The notes under the pieces were generated by a model. The model was not told the origin of the DNA. It did not search any database and saw only the letters and a list, made by a program, of their open reading frames with translations. A stretch of 15,371 bases of DNA from Bacillota bacterium (GTDB taxonomy: Bacteria > Bacillota > Clostridia > Acetivibrionales > DTU013): the NCBI GenBank assembly GCA_023399355.1, contig JAEWQC010000027.1:1-15371 (forward strand), written 5' to 3'. Position numbers and translations under genes: made by a program. Shown piece after piece: positions 6,648 through 14,561 of the stretch; position 1 is the stretch's first letter; every line of letters begins with the position of its first letter.

Positions 6648-7109
6648 TATAAATAAGCTGTAGCAGTATTAAAAAAGAAAGCCCTACGGGCAGTATATCA
6701 AAAGTGCAGGATACTTTTGCTTAAATTAATATTCCAATAAAAGGGGAACTTCGCCAGGACCTAAAGCGAGCGGTGCCGAAATAAAATGTATGGTCACTCT
6801 TAGTTGGATAAAAGTTAAGCAGATACTTCTCGCCTCTTACGTCGACGTGTACTGATGTATAGGGGATTCAGGCAACTATGAGCCGGGATGAGATCCGGAG
6901 GTATGGGGAAGCAGAACCTCGGCCTATGAGCATATATTATGCTGTCCATGCATTTCTAGACATCCTGGGTATGGGACGGTAAAGCGCATACCTAACGCGA
7001 CGGCAGAATGTACGTGACCTTGCTTATACGATGGTATATCAAATTATATAGAAATAGATTATGCGCCGGAGTATCCGGCGTATAAATGTGTTTCTACACG
7101 TATCTTTTT
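6648..7109 (+). ncRNA. candidate structured non-coding RNA, family unknown
   Basis: The region is about 49% GC at 6741-7020 (137 of 280 by my count) in surroundings far lower, and has no supportable ORF. It is dense in short hairpins: GCCC/GGGC at 6681-6691, CAAAAGT/ACTTTTG at 6699-6719, CCGGGAT/ATCCGG at 6883-6898, GAGGT/ACCTC at 6898-6920, AGCATA/TATGCT at 6929-6943, and GGTATG/CATACC at 6968-6992. GGTCAC (6792-6797) could pair at long range with GTGACC (7014-7019). A good promoter precedes it and two hairpins with a short T-run end it. It could be an independent RNA of about 460 bases, a regulatory leader for the recombinase genes, or the remnant of a ribozyme such as a group II intron; I could not find the diagnostic domain V or a GUGYG start. 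No known RNA family was recognised. Confidence 0.45.
7061..7109 (+). terminator. paired hairpins, possible terminator of the candidate RNA
   Basis: A stable hairpin has a ten-pair stem (7061-7070 with 7074-7083, one G-T pair) and a three-base loop. It is followed by a weaker one, ATGTGT (7086-7091) with ACACGT (7096-7101), and then ATCTTTTTC. Only the second is close to a T-run, so termination may be partial and some transcripts could read on into the recombinase genes. Confidence 0.4.
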
Positions 7110-7182
7110 CGAAACAGCACATACGGGAAATATTTTTCTCATAATATAGATTGTAAGATAAGCAGTAAAGAGAGGTGGCTAT

Positions 7183-7383
7183 ATGGTTTTACAGACAGGA
7201 AATATGGGGGGGAAGCCTTTGGTCTCCATATGGTTGTCTAAGGATGAAAATAATGATATGATTTTGCAGGATGTCATAGATATATTGAAAAAGAAATATA
7301 AGGTATGTACATATAGGTCGGGACAGACCAAAAGAGAGGAAGTTTACAAAAAAATCGTGGTTGATGCCGCTGCGCATAAATGA
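7183..7383 (+). CDS. small protein coupled to a large serine recombinase
   Basis: AGAGAGGTGG lies just upstream of the ATG. The 66-residue product is charged and soluble, with no membrane segment or cysteines apart from one Cys in the KVCTYRSG stretch. It reads as a short beta strand (KPLVSIWLS), a helix (MILQDVIDILKKKY), a second strand (KVCTYRSG), then a helix (TKREEVYKKIVVDAAAH). I do not recognise the family. Its TGA overlaps the ATG of the next gene as ATGA at 7380-7383, so translation of the recombinase is probably coupled to it. A role as partner or directionality factor is inference from position only. Confidence 0.75.
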   Translation: MVLQTGNMGGKPLVSIWLSKDENNDMILQDVIDILKKKYKVCTYRSGQTKREEVYKKIVVDAAAHK

Positions 7384-9017
7384 TGATACACGGGGTAACA
7401 GAGATGGTTGATGGGATTGGGTACGTTAGGATATCAAGAGATGAAGACAAAGAAAATTATGACTCAATTCTTAATCAGAAAGAGATTCTTAAAAACTATG
7501 CTCAAAAAGAAGGCATAAATCTGGTTGAAATTTTAGAGGACGATAATGTAAGCGGCTATACATTTGACCGGCCTGGTATGAACAAACTCAAAGAATATTT
7601 AAATAACCCGAATATAAAAGTTGTCCTAGCAAAAGACTTGTCGAGATTGGGCAGGCATAATGCTTTGACACAGCTCTTTCTAGAAGACGTTACTCACCAT
7701 GGCAAGTGGGTTATATTACCTGGAGATAATTACGACAGCAGTAAGGATGATGATGACATCGTTGGAATAAAGACATGGTATAACGAAAGGTATGTAAAAG
7801 ATACTAGAAAGAAGGTTTTGGCAACTTTTAAAGCTAAGCAGGAAAAGGGCGAGCTTATTATTAAGCCTATTTTCGGATACGACGTTGATAGGAATCAAAA
7901 TAAGCTGATAATTGATGAGGAAGCAGCTCAAATAGTAAGAAAAATTTTCGAACTTTACAAGAGCGGTTATGGATTCAGAAGAATATCTGAAATACTAAAT
8001 GAAAATGCAATACCGACTCCATCAATGTTTATCAAAGAGCACTACAAGAAAATCGGGAAAATATATAAGGGTGCTGTGGCTGACTATTGGGCAAGTGTTT
8101 ATATAGGCCGCATTCTTAAGGATGATGTCTATACAGGCTGTATCAGACAAGGCAAGACTCAAAAACCTTACATAAAGGCCAAATCTATAAGAGTTAAGAA
8201 AGAAGAACAATTAGTAATAGAGAATCGACATGAAGCAATCATTCCTGCAGATGAATTCGAATATATCCAAAAGTTAATAAAAGAGAGAGATGTTTCAGGA
8301 TATGAAGGACTTGGAGGGAAAAGCACAAAGAGTCTTAATGTTTTTTCTGGATTATTATTTTGTGGTGAATGTGGATCCTATATGACAGCATATAGGCATC
8401 CTGATGGCGTAAAAGGTTATGTGTGTGGTACGTATCACAGGAGAGGGCGTAATTATTGTACTAGGCATTGGATAAAGCAGGATGAGTTGATTGCTCATAT
8501 TAAAAACCACCTTCGATTTATTGAAGATAACATGACTGATTTTATAAATACATTAAATAGAGATATTGAAAAGTATGATGCAAAAAATATAAAACAATTG
8601 GATCTTGCTACATCAGCCAGGCAAAAATTAGATTCAATAGAGAAAGAATATAGAGAATTGATTTCTCAAAAAATAAAAGACCTTGTTGCCAATCCAGAGC
8701 ATAAGGACACAATAGAAAAAGCATATAGTGAAATTGAAGCAGAGAAGCTGAAGAGGCTGGATACATTAAAGAAACAGCTTGAAAATCTCAAAACACAGGA
8801 AAATATCATCATAAATTTTGAAAAGCGCACAAGGGACGCGTTAAGTATTTTCAATGAAATTACTAACTCTGAAATGCCAAAGCGCTCTAATTTGGAATTA
8901 ATCATATCAAGAATAAGTGTATACGCAGATGACAATGTGGACATTCAATTGCGAGAAGACATCGACGATCTGTGCCAGTGTCATCAGCAGATTCAGAACT
9001 CTCAAATCATAATATAA
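7380..9017 (+). CDS. large serine recombinase (integrase/transposase type)
   Basis: The 545-residue protein has the three parts of a large serine recombinase. The N-terminal resolvase domain (about residues 12-155) carries GIGYVRISRDED with the catalytic serine at residue 19, and LAKDLSRLGRH with conserved arginines. The recombinase domain (about 160-310) includes FGYDVDRNQNKLIIDEEAAQ and GFRRISEILNENAIPTP. A zinc ribbon (about 328-370) has CGECG, then GYVCGTYHRRGRNYC. A long coiled coil at about 410-490 follows. Such enzymes insert and excise phages, conjugative elements and small transposons such as those with TnpX or TndX. There is no ribosome binding site of its own at the ATG; expression probably depends on coupling to the 66-residue gene. 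A start at 7404 (MVDGIGYVRIS) is possible. It is the last gene before conserved chromosome, a usual place for an integrase beside its attachment site. Confidence 0.95.
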   Translation: MMIHGVTEMVDGIGYVRISRDEDKENYDSILNQKEILKNYAQKEGINLVEILEDDNVSGYTFDRPGMNKLKEYLNNPNIKVVLAKDLSRLGRHNALTQLFLEDVTHHGKWVILPGDNYDSSKDDDDIVGIKTWYNERYVKDTRKKVLATFKAKQEKGELIIKPIFGYDVDRNQNKLIIDEEAAQIVRKIFELYKSGYGFRRISEILNENAIPTPSMFIKEHYKKIGKIYKGAVADYWASVYIGRILKDDVYTGCIRQGKTQKPYIKAKSIRVKKEEQLVIENRHEAIIPADEFEYIQKLIKERDVSGYEGLGGKSTKSLNVFSGLLFCGECGSYMTAYRHPDGVKGYVCGTYHRRGRNYCTRHWIKQDELIAHIKNHLRFIEDNMTDFINTLNRDIEKYDAKNIKQLDLATSARQKLDSIEKEYRELISQKIKDLVANPEHKDTIEKAYSEIEAEKLKRLDTLKKQLENLKTQENIIINFEKRTRDALSIFNEITNSEMPKRSNLELIISRISVYADDNVDIQLREDIDDLCQCHQQIQNSQIII

Positions 9018-9102
9018 TAAAAATAACACTCATATTAGGCTACCCGGGTGGGTGCGTAACCTTACGAAAATATTTATAGTGCAAAGAATAGAATAATTAA
9101 TG

Positions 9103-9108
9103 TATAAT
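9103..9108 (+). promoter_or_regulatory. -10 element before the sigma factor gene
   Basis: TATAAT matches the consensus and lies 41 bases before the chosen start at 9150. At 17-base spacing the -35 position is TGCAAA (9080-9085), a poor match, so the promoter may be weak or need an activator. Confidence 0.4.
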
Positions 9109-9149
9109 CTAAGTTGTCAACAATCATGGTGGGGGGTAGCACGGAATAT

Positions 9150-9746
9150 ATGAGCAGTAACGAGCAGATTCTGCTTGAAAGATCAAAAGCAGGCGATATA
9201 GCTGCATTTGAAATGCTAATTGAAGCCTACCAGAAGAAAATATTCAATCTGGCTTTCAGAATGATTGGTAATTATGATGATGCCGGCGATCTTGCACAGG
9301 AAGCCTTGATCAGAATTTTCAAGTCCATCTCCAATTTTAAGGAACAATCATCGCTATCGACCTGGATATACAGGATTACTACCAATGTCTGTCTGGATGA
9401 AATAAGAAAGAAAAAGAATAGAAAGGTAGTATCGCTTGATGAGGAAATACATGCCGAAGACGGGGATATGCAGCGGCAGATCATGAGCGATGATCCGCTG
9501 CCGGACGAATTGATGGAAAAAGAGGAACTGCGGCAGATTATCAACAGTGCCATTGAAAGCTTGCCTGAGGATCAGAGGCTTGTGATTACGCTCAGAGATA
9601 TTCAGGGATTCAGCTATGATGAGATTGCCAAGGTTCTTGACTGCCCGGCGGGTACAGTAAAATCCCGAATCAACAGAGCAAGATTCGCATTGAAAAATGT
9701 ATTGATCTCAAAACGGGAACTTTTAAATGAGGAATTCGTCAAATAA
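9150..9746 (+). CDS. ECF RNA polymerase sigma factor (sigma-70 family, RpoE/SigW-like)
   Basis: The 198-residue product has sigma region 2 at about residues 17-90 (AFEMLIEAYQKKIFNLAFRM, DAGDLAQEALIRIFKSI, STWIYRITTNVCLDEIRKKK) and region 4 at about 135-185 (IESLPEDQRLVITLRD, FSYDEIAKVLDCPAGTVKSR). Regions 1 and 3 are absent, as in ECF factors. I chose the ATG at 9150 because family members start just before the NEQILLERSKAGD segment. The nearest GGGGGG (9131-9136) is rather far away, and in-frame starts at 9114 (TTG) and 9126 (ATG) remain possible. The anti-sigma gene follows 19 bases later, so the two are cotranscribed. The factor is probably held inactive at the membrane until an envelope or export signal releases it, and may activate its own operon. 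Confidence 0.95.
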   Translation: MSSNEQILLERSKAGDIAAFEMLIEAYQKKIFNLAFRMIGNYDDAGDLAQEALIRIFKSISNFKEQSSLSTWIYRITTNVCLDEIRKKKNRKVVSLDEEIHAEDGDMQRQIMSDDPLPDELMEKEELRQIINSAIESLPEDQRLVITLRDIQGFSYDEIAKVLDCPAGTVKSRINRARFALKNVLISKRELLNEEFVK

Positions 9747-9765
9747 CGTGGAAGGAGGGCTGAAG

Positions 9766-11073
9766 ATGATAAATTGTAAAAATTTCAGAGAAAATATATG
9801 TGCATATATTGATAATGAATTGAACATCAAAGAACGGCTTTCCTTTGACGAGCATGTTAACAACTGCAGTGACTGCAAAAGAGAACTGGATGAAATGATA
9901 CGAATAGTAGCTTTGTGTACGGAACTGCCACAGCAGGAACTGCCGGTGGATTTCAAAGCCGGGCTGCATGAAAAGCTCACTGCTGTTGCGGGCAGGCAGG
10001 AAAACAAGGTAATCAGCATTAAAAAACCCAGGGGATTCCTGTTCTTAAAAACTTTTGCTTCCGTCGCAGCAGCGCTGTTATTGGTCCTCCTGGCGGGCGG
10101 CGTTTATAAATTTGGATGGTTTTCACCGGAGAAAATGCATGATTTTGCAAACACTACTGCTTTATCTATGAAAAAGCCGGAGGCCCCAATGGATGCGGCT
10201 GTGGCAGCTACCTATGGGAGTGACTCAAATGTTGAAATTGCCGGAGGCACAGTGACTCAGTCCAAAGAATTCAGTGCACCGGCCATAGTACAGTCTCCGG
10301 CAAAAGCTGCAGCAACTGACGAAACGCCTGAAGTTAACCGGTCGGCAGCGGTCCAAAACCGTATAGCGGCTGCAAGTGAGAAGACTGCAGGAATAGAATC
10401 GGTAAACAGCAGGATTTCGACAATAACTGTTTCTGCAGACGACCCGGATAAACTCGTTGAGAAAATAAAGACACTCGCAATAGCAAACAACGCTGAAATC
10501 GTTGATAATACAAAAAAAGTATTGACTTTCTCCCAGAATACAACTGCGGAGAAACAGAACATTAATGATCATGGGATAATGGCAGATGCTGCAGCAGATA
10601 ATGCGGGTAAGGCAGGCAATGCAACAGGGAATACAACAGGCAATGCAACAGGGAGTACAACAGGCAATGTAACAGGGAATGCAACAAGCAATGCAACAGG
10701 CAATGCAACAGGGAATGCAACAAGCAATTCAGCAGGGAATGCAGGCAGTCCCTTGCAGAAGCAACTGGTTTTCAACATTTCGGGCATACAGTACGAGCAG
10801 TTTGTTTCAGCCCTGAACAAGGAGTTTGGAGTCGCAAATGTCCAGACTGGAGCATTTGTTACGGAAGACATGACGATTTCTCTAAATAGTGCAATAGCAG
10901 ATTCCAACGAGGCTGACAACCGCATACAGGAGCTTCAAAAAGAAGACGGCACAAAGAACGCTTCTGAAATTGAAAAACTGAAGGCACGAAAAGAAGCGGC
11001 GGATAAGCGGATCGACGAACTCCGGCTTGGAAACGATTTTGTCTATGTCACCGTTCTTATAAACGGGAAATGA
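9766..11073 (+). CDS. membrane anti-sigma factor (zf-HC2) with DUF4349-like outer domain
   Basis: AAGGAGGG ends six bases before the ATG at 9766, which decides the start; 435 residues. The cytoplasmic N-terminus has the zinc-binding anti-sigma motif H-x3-C-x2-C (FDEHVNNCSDCKRELDEM, about residues 27-44) that holds the sigma factor encoded just upstream. One membrane helix follows at about 92-115 (FASVAAALLLVLLAGGVYKF). The large outside part has a strand-rich segment (SRISTITVSADDPDKLVEKI) and ends with a charged helix and FVYVTVLINGK, resembling DUF4349-type domains of Firmicutes anti-sigma proteins. Between them, residues about 285-324 are ten copies of a four-residue N-A-T-G-like repeat encoded by a 12-base tandem repeat, probably a flexible linker. 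Signal sensing and possible proteolytic release of the sigma factor are inferred from the family. Confidence 0.88.
   Translation: MINCKNFRENICAYIDNELNIKERLSFDEHVNNCSDCKRELDEMIRIVALCTELPQQELPVDFKAGLHEKLTAVAGRQENKVISIKKPRGFLFLKTFASVAAALLLVLLAGGVYKFGWFSPEKMHDFANTTALSMKKPEAPMDAAVAATYGSDSNVEIAGGTVTQSKEFSAPAIVQSPAKAAATDETPEVNRSAAVQNRIAAASEKTAGIESVNSRISTITVSADDPDKLVEKIKTLAIANNAEIVDNTKKVLTFSQNTTAEKQNINDHGIMADAAADNAGKAGNATGNTTGNATGSTTGNVTGNATSNATGNATGNATSNSAGNAGSPLQKQLVFNISGIQYEQFVSALNKEFGVANVQTGAFVTEDMTISLNSAIADSNEADNRIQELQKEDGTKNASEIEKLKARKEAADKRIDELRLGNDFVYVTVLINGK
10618..10737 (+). repeat. 12-base tandem repeat inside the anti-sigma gene
   Basis: There are exactly ten in-frame units of the type AAT GCA ACA GGS, with variants such as AGT ACA ACA GGC and AAT GCA ACA AGC. 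It encodes Asn-x-Thr-Gly/Ser repeats. Unit number could vary between strains by slippage without breaking the frame. Confidence 0.92.
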
Positions 11074-11109
11074 TTCAGTTATCCAGATAACAATATAGGC
11101 AAAATAAGA

Positions 11110-11137
11110 AGCAGCCATTTACGGCTGCTGTTTTTTT
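11110..11137 (+). terminator. intrinsic terminator after the sigma/anti-sigma operon
   Basis: AGCAGCC (11110-11116) pairs with GGCTGCT (11123-11129) across a six-base loop, followed by seven Ts at 11131-11137. It separates this operon from polA. Confidence 0.9.
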
Positions 11138-11226
11138 GTGTAAAATAAAGGAGTTCCTTTTTGCTCGATAAAAGGTTTGCAGTTGAGTAGAATAATGTAA
11201 TAGCACAACTCATCGGAGGGATTTTA

Positions 11227-13926
11227 ATGAATGCTGACAAATTGATGATTATAGACGGCAACAGCATACTGAACAGGGCATTTTACGGACTGCAGGGAGC
11301 CCAGATGATGCTGGCAACGTCGGACGGCCTTCATACAAATGCCATCTTTGGATTTTTAAACATCCTTAATAAATTCATTGAAGAAGAAAAGCCTCAATAC
11401 CTTTGTGTCGCGTTTGACCTGAAGGCGCCGACATTCAGGCACATCGAGTTCAGCGGATACAAGGCCAAGCGCAAGGGAATGCCTCCTGAACTGGCAGAGC
11501 AGATGCCGGTCATGAAGGAGGTATTGGATGCAATGAATATTAAGCGCCTTGAAATGGAGGGCTTCGAGGCAGATGACATTATTGGTTCCATATCTCTGTG
11601 CGCTGAGCAGAAAGGTATTCAGACGGTTATCGTTACCGGTGACAGGGATTCTTTCCAGCTGGCCTCCGAAAATACTCGAATACTTATGCCGGTCACAAAG
11701 GGCGGAAGGACTGAAACAGAGTCTTACGATCTGGATGGAGTCATTGCACGTTACGGTGTAACTCCGATACAGTTCATAGATGTGAAAGGACTTATGGGAG
11801 ACCAGTCCGACAATATCCCCGGGGTACCGGGTATTGGAGAAAAAACGGCAATAGAATTGATCAGGTCCTTTGGGAGTCTTGACAGCGTCTATGAGAACAT
11901 TGATAAAGTAGAAAAAAAAGGCGTCAGAGAAAAACTGGAAGCCAATCGTGAACTGGCTTTTATGAGCAGGCGTATTGCAACGATTGACAGGAACATGCCA
12001 ACTCTTTGCGGTTTTGACGACCTTAAGAGAATCAGCTATGACGGGCCAAAACTTTATGGACTTTTTAAAAAGCTTGAGTTTAAATCGCTGATTGGAAAGT
12101 ATGGGCTGGATCAGCCGGCCTCTGCAGAAATGAATGAACTTCAGAAAATCAAGTATACGATGATAGAAGATCCTATTGCACTTGCACAGATTGTCGCTCA
12201 GGTGAAAAAAAGCGGAGAGGCTGCCATGTACCATCTGCTTGAACACTCCGGTACTTTTGGCTATAAGCTTGTGGGCGTTGCTGTCTCCTGGGGCAAAGAA
12301 AACGCTTATGTGAAAATAGACGGTGGTATTGGCGAGGAACAATTCCTCCAGCAATTCGGGCCGGTTTTTAGCAATGCTGAATTAAAGCTTTACGGGCATG
12401 ACCTGAAGAGCCTGATCGTCTATTTGAAATGGAAAAAGGCCTCCTTTGACGGACTTGCCTTTGATACCATGATAGGTGCATATATCCTCAATGCTTCCCA
12501 GGATACGTATACGCTTCCGGAACTTTCGACCGCATACCTGAACCGTTCTGTTGCAGACATGGAGGAGCTGAACGGAAAGGGCAGGAACTTCATACCCTAT
12601 TCCGAAATACCCGCAGACAAGCTGTCCGAATCGGCAGTCAATTATAGCCGGACTGTAATGGATCTGGCTAAGGTCATTGAAGGTCAAATCCGGGAAAACG
12701 GGCAGGAGAATCTGTATTACAAGATAGAGCTGCCACTTGTTGAGGTTCTGGCAGATATGGAATACAGAGGTTTCAAAGTCAATACGGAAGAACTGAAGCA
12801 ATTTTCGATCCGGCTCGACGACAGGATAAACCTTGCAGCAGCCGATATATATGCACTTGCGGGTGAAACCTTCAATATCAATTCTCCCAAACAGCTTGGT
12901 GTCATTTTATTTGAGAAGCTGGGACTGCCTGCGCTGAAGAAAACAAAAACCGGCTATTCCACAGATGCGGAAGTGCTCGAACAGCTGGCGTCAAAACATG
13001 AGGCTGTGTCGCGCATCTTGGAATACAGGCAGCTTGTCAAGCTCAAGTCCACATATGCGGAAGGACTGCTTAACATGGTCAATCCTGCAACAGGACGTAT
13101 CCACTCAAGCTTCAACCAAACCATCGCGGCAACGGGCAGGATCAGCAGTACGGAACCCAACTTGCAGAACATACCGATCAGACTGGAAATGGGCAGGGAA
13201 ATCAGGAAGGTGTTCGTACCTGAGAACAGTGATTTTTTACTGTCTGATGCGGACTACTCGCAAATAGAACTCAGGGTGCTGGCTCATATTACCGGGGATG
13301 CGAATATGATCGAAGCATTCAGAAATAATGAAGACATCCACACGGCAACAGCTTCAGGGGTATTCAAGGTTCCAATGGATCAGGTCACTTCATTGCTGCG
13401 ATCCAGAGCAAAGGCTGTAAATTTCGGGATCGTTTACGGAATAGGGGATTTCAGCCTGGCAAAGGATCTTGGGATAACAAGAAAGGAAGCGCGGCTTTAT
13501 ATCGATGAGTACCTTGAACGATATCCGGGAGTCAAACAGTACATGCAGGATACAATAGAATTCGGGAATAAGAACGGTTTTGTCGAAACCATGTTCAGCA
13601 GGAGAAGATATCTGCCGGAGCTGAAATCCAGTAATTTCAACATGAGATCGTTTGGCGAAAGGGTAGCCATGAACATGCCGATCCAGGGCAGTGCGGCTGA
13701 TATTATAAAAATAGCCATGGTGAAGGTATACGACGAATTGAAATCACATAATATGAAATCCAGACTGATATTGCAGGTTCATGATGAATTGATCATAGAG
13801 ACCTTTAAAAGTGAACGGGAACAGGTAGAAAGAATATTGCAGGACTGCATGCAAAATGCTGTAAATCTGGATGTACCTCTGACTGCAGAAGTAAAGACAG
13901 GCTCGAACTGGTATGAGACGAAATAA
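11227..13926 (+). CDS. polA: DNA polymerase I
   Basis: GGAGGG precedes the ATG by about seven bases; 899 residues, normal for the family. The N-terminal 5'-3' exonuclease (about residues 1-295) has MIIDGNSILNRAFYG, EADDIIGS, VTGDRDSFQL and GDQSDNIPGVPGIGEKTA. The 3'-5' exonuclease-like domain (about 305-490) keeps the fold, but the metal-binding residues are lost: the usual D-T-E motif reads YHLLEHSG, N-L-K-Y-D reads HDLKSL, and the third motif Y-x3-D reads YSRTV. Proofreading is therefore almost surely absent, as in many Firmicutes enzymes. The polymerase domain is intact, with motif A DYSQIELRVL (about 676), motif B RAKAVNFGIVYG (about 727) and motif C LQVHDELIIE (about 850). It acts in gap filling, RNA primer removal and repair. 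coaE follows 16 bases later. Confidence 0.98.
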   Translation: MNADKLMIIDGNSILNRAFYGLQGAQMMLATSDGLHTNAIFGFLNILNKFIEEEKPQYLCVAFDLKAPTFRHIEFSGYKAKRKGMPPELAEQMPVMKEVLDAMNIKRLEMEGFEADDIIGSISLCAEQKGIQTVIVTGDRDSFQLASENTRILMPVTKGGRTETESYDLDGVIARYGVTPIQFIDVKGLMGDQSDNIPGVPGIGEKTAIELIRSFGSLDSVYENIDKVEKKGVREKLEANRELAFMSRRIATIDRNMPTLCGFDDLKRISYDGPKLYGLFKKLEFKSLIGKYGLDQPASAEMNELQKIKYTMIEDPIALAQIVAQVKKSGEAAMYHLLEHSGTFGYKLVGVAVSWGKENAYVKIDGGIGEEQFLQQFGPVFSNAELKLYGHDLKSLIVYLKWKKASFDGLAFDTMIGAYILNASQDTYTLPELSTAYLNRSVADMEELNGKGRNFIPYSEIPADKLSESAVNYSRTVMDLAKVIEGQIRENGQENLYYKIELPLVEVLADMEYRGFKVNTEELKQFSIRLDDRINLAAADIYALAGETFNINSPKQLGVILFEKLGLPALKKTKTGYSTDAEVLEQLASKHEAVSRILEYRQLVKLKSTYAEGLLNMVNPATGRIHSSFNQTIAATGRISSTEPNLQNIPIRLEMGREIRKVFVPENSDFLLSDADYSQIELRVLAHITGDANMIEAFRNNEDIHTATASGVFKVPMDQVTSLLRSRAKAVNFGIVYGIGDFSLAKDLGITRKEARLYIDEYLERYPGVKQYMQDTIEFGNKNGFVETMFSRRRYLPELKSSNFNMRSFGERVAMNMPIQGSAADIIKIAMVKVYDELKSHNMKSRLILQVHDELIIETFKSEREQVERILQDCMQNAVNLDVPLTAEVKTGSNWYETK

Positions 13927-13942
13927 ATAAAGGGTGGTTATT

Positions 13943-14551
13943 TTGAAGATCATTGGAGTAACAGGTGGAATTGGCAGCGGTAAAAGTACCGTTTCCAGCA
14001 CACTGAGGGATCTTGGCGCCGTAGTTGTTGATGCTGATGTCATTTCACGAAGCGTGACTGTCAGTGGCGGAAGTGCATATGAGGAACTTGTGGAGTATTT
14101 TGGAAACGAAATAGTAAGTGAAAGCGGAGAAATCAACAGGGCAAAACTGGCTTCAATTGCCTTTAATGACAAGGTCAAGCTCCATGCGCTGAACTGTATA
14201 ACCCATAAGCATGTCACGGATAAGATACAGGATACCGTTGAACACCTGAAAAGTACCGGAGAATGGGATATCATCGTTATAGATGCGCCAATTCCGGTAG
14301 AAAAGGGTTTTCTTGATCTTGCAGACGAGGTCTGGGTGGTTGTGGCCGATTTGGAAGTAAGAATAAAACGAGTAATGGAAAGAAGCGGTTACTCGGTTGA
14401 GGAAGTTCAGGAAAGAATCGGTTCACAGCTCAGGGAGGACCAGTATATATGCCTTGCGGATGAAACGATATTCAATAACGGTAGTGTAGAAGAGCTGGAG
14501 CAGATCGTAGTCAAGCTTTTCCTACAGAAAAAACAGGAGTGGCAGCGATAG
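13943..14551 (+). CDS. coaE: dephospho-CoA kinase
   Basis: I chose the TTG at 13943 because AGGGTGG ends five bases upstream and the protein then starts MKIIGVTGGIGSGKST, the standard N-terminus; a GTG at 13934 overlaps that site. The 202-residue product phosphorylates the 3' hydroxyl of dephospho-CoA with ATP, the last step of coenzyme A synthesis. Visible are the P-loop GGIGSGKS (residues 8-15), the catalytic Asp region VVDADVISR (about 29-37), the VIDAPIP segment that is usually V-L-D-x-P-L-L, a helical lid with RVMERSGYSVEEVQERI, and ADETIFNNGSVEEL at the end. The polA-coaE order is common in Firmicutes. It lies 16 bases after polA and 10 before the transglycosylase gene, so the three genes probably share a transcript. 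Confidence 0.96.
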   Translation: MKIIGVTGGIGSGKSTVSSTLRDLGAVVVDADVISRSVTVSGGSAYEELVEYFGNEIVSESGEINRAKLASIAFNDKVKLHALNCITHKHVTDKIQDTVEHLKSTGEWDIIVIDAPIPVEKGFLDLADEVWVVVADLEVRIKRVMERSGYSVEEVQERIGSQLREDQYICLADETIFNNGSVEELEQIVVKLFLQKKQEWQR

Positions 14552-14561
14552 GGAGGGCGTA

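Noticed and set aside
6839..6848. Perfect palindrome ACGTCGACGT as a recombinase attachment site
   Set aside because: Large serine recombinase sites are longer imperfect repeats, and a 10-base palindrome alone is weak evidence. It is more simply part of the RNA structure.
6648..7109. Group II intron, riboswitch or other named RNA
   Set aside because: I found no GUGYG start, no domain V hairpin and no motif of a c-di-GMP or other familiar riboswitch. Segments looked vaguely intron-like but nothing diagnostic, so the family is left open.
10618..10737. CRISPR array
   Set aside because: The repeat is a short in-frame coding tandem without spacers. No repeat-spacer pattern was found anywhere in the window.
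11356..12354. Long minus-strand frame within polA
   Set aside because: It is a shadow of the polA coding strand; the composition is Cys/His/Phe-rich without a recognisable domain.
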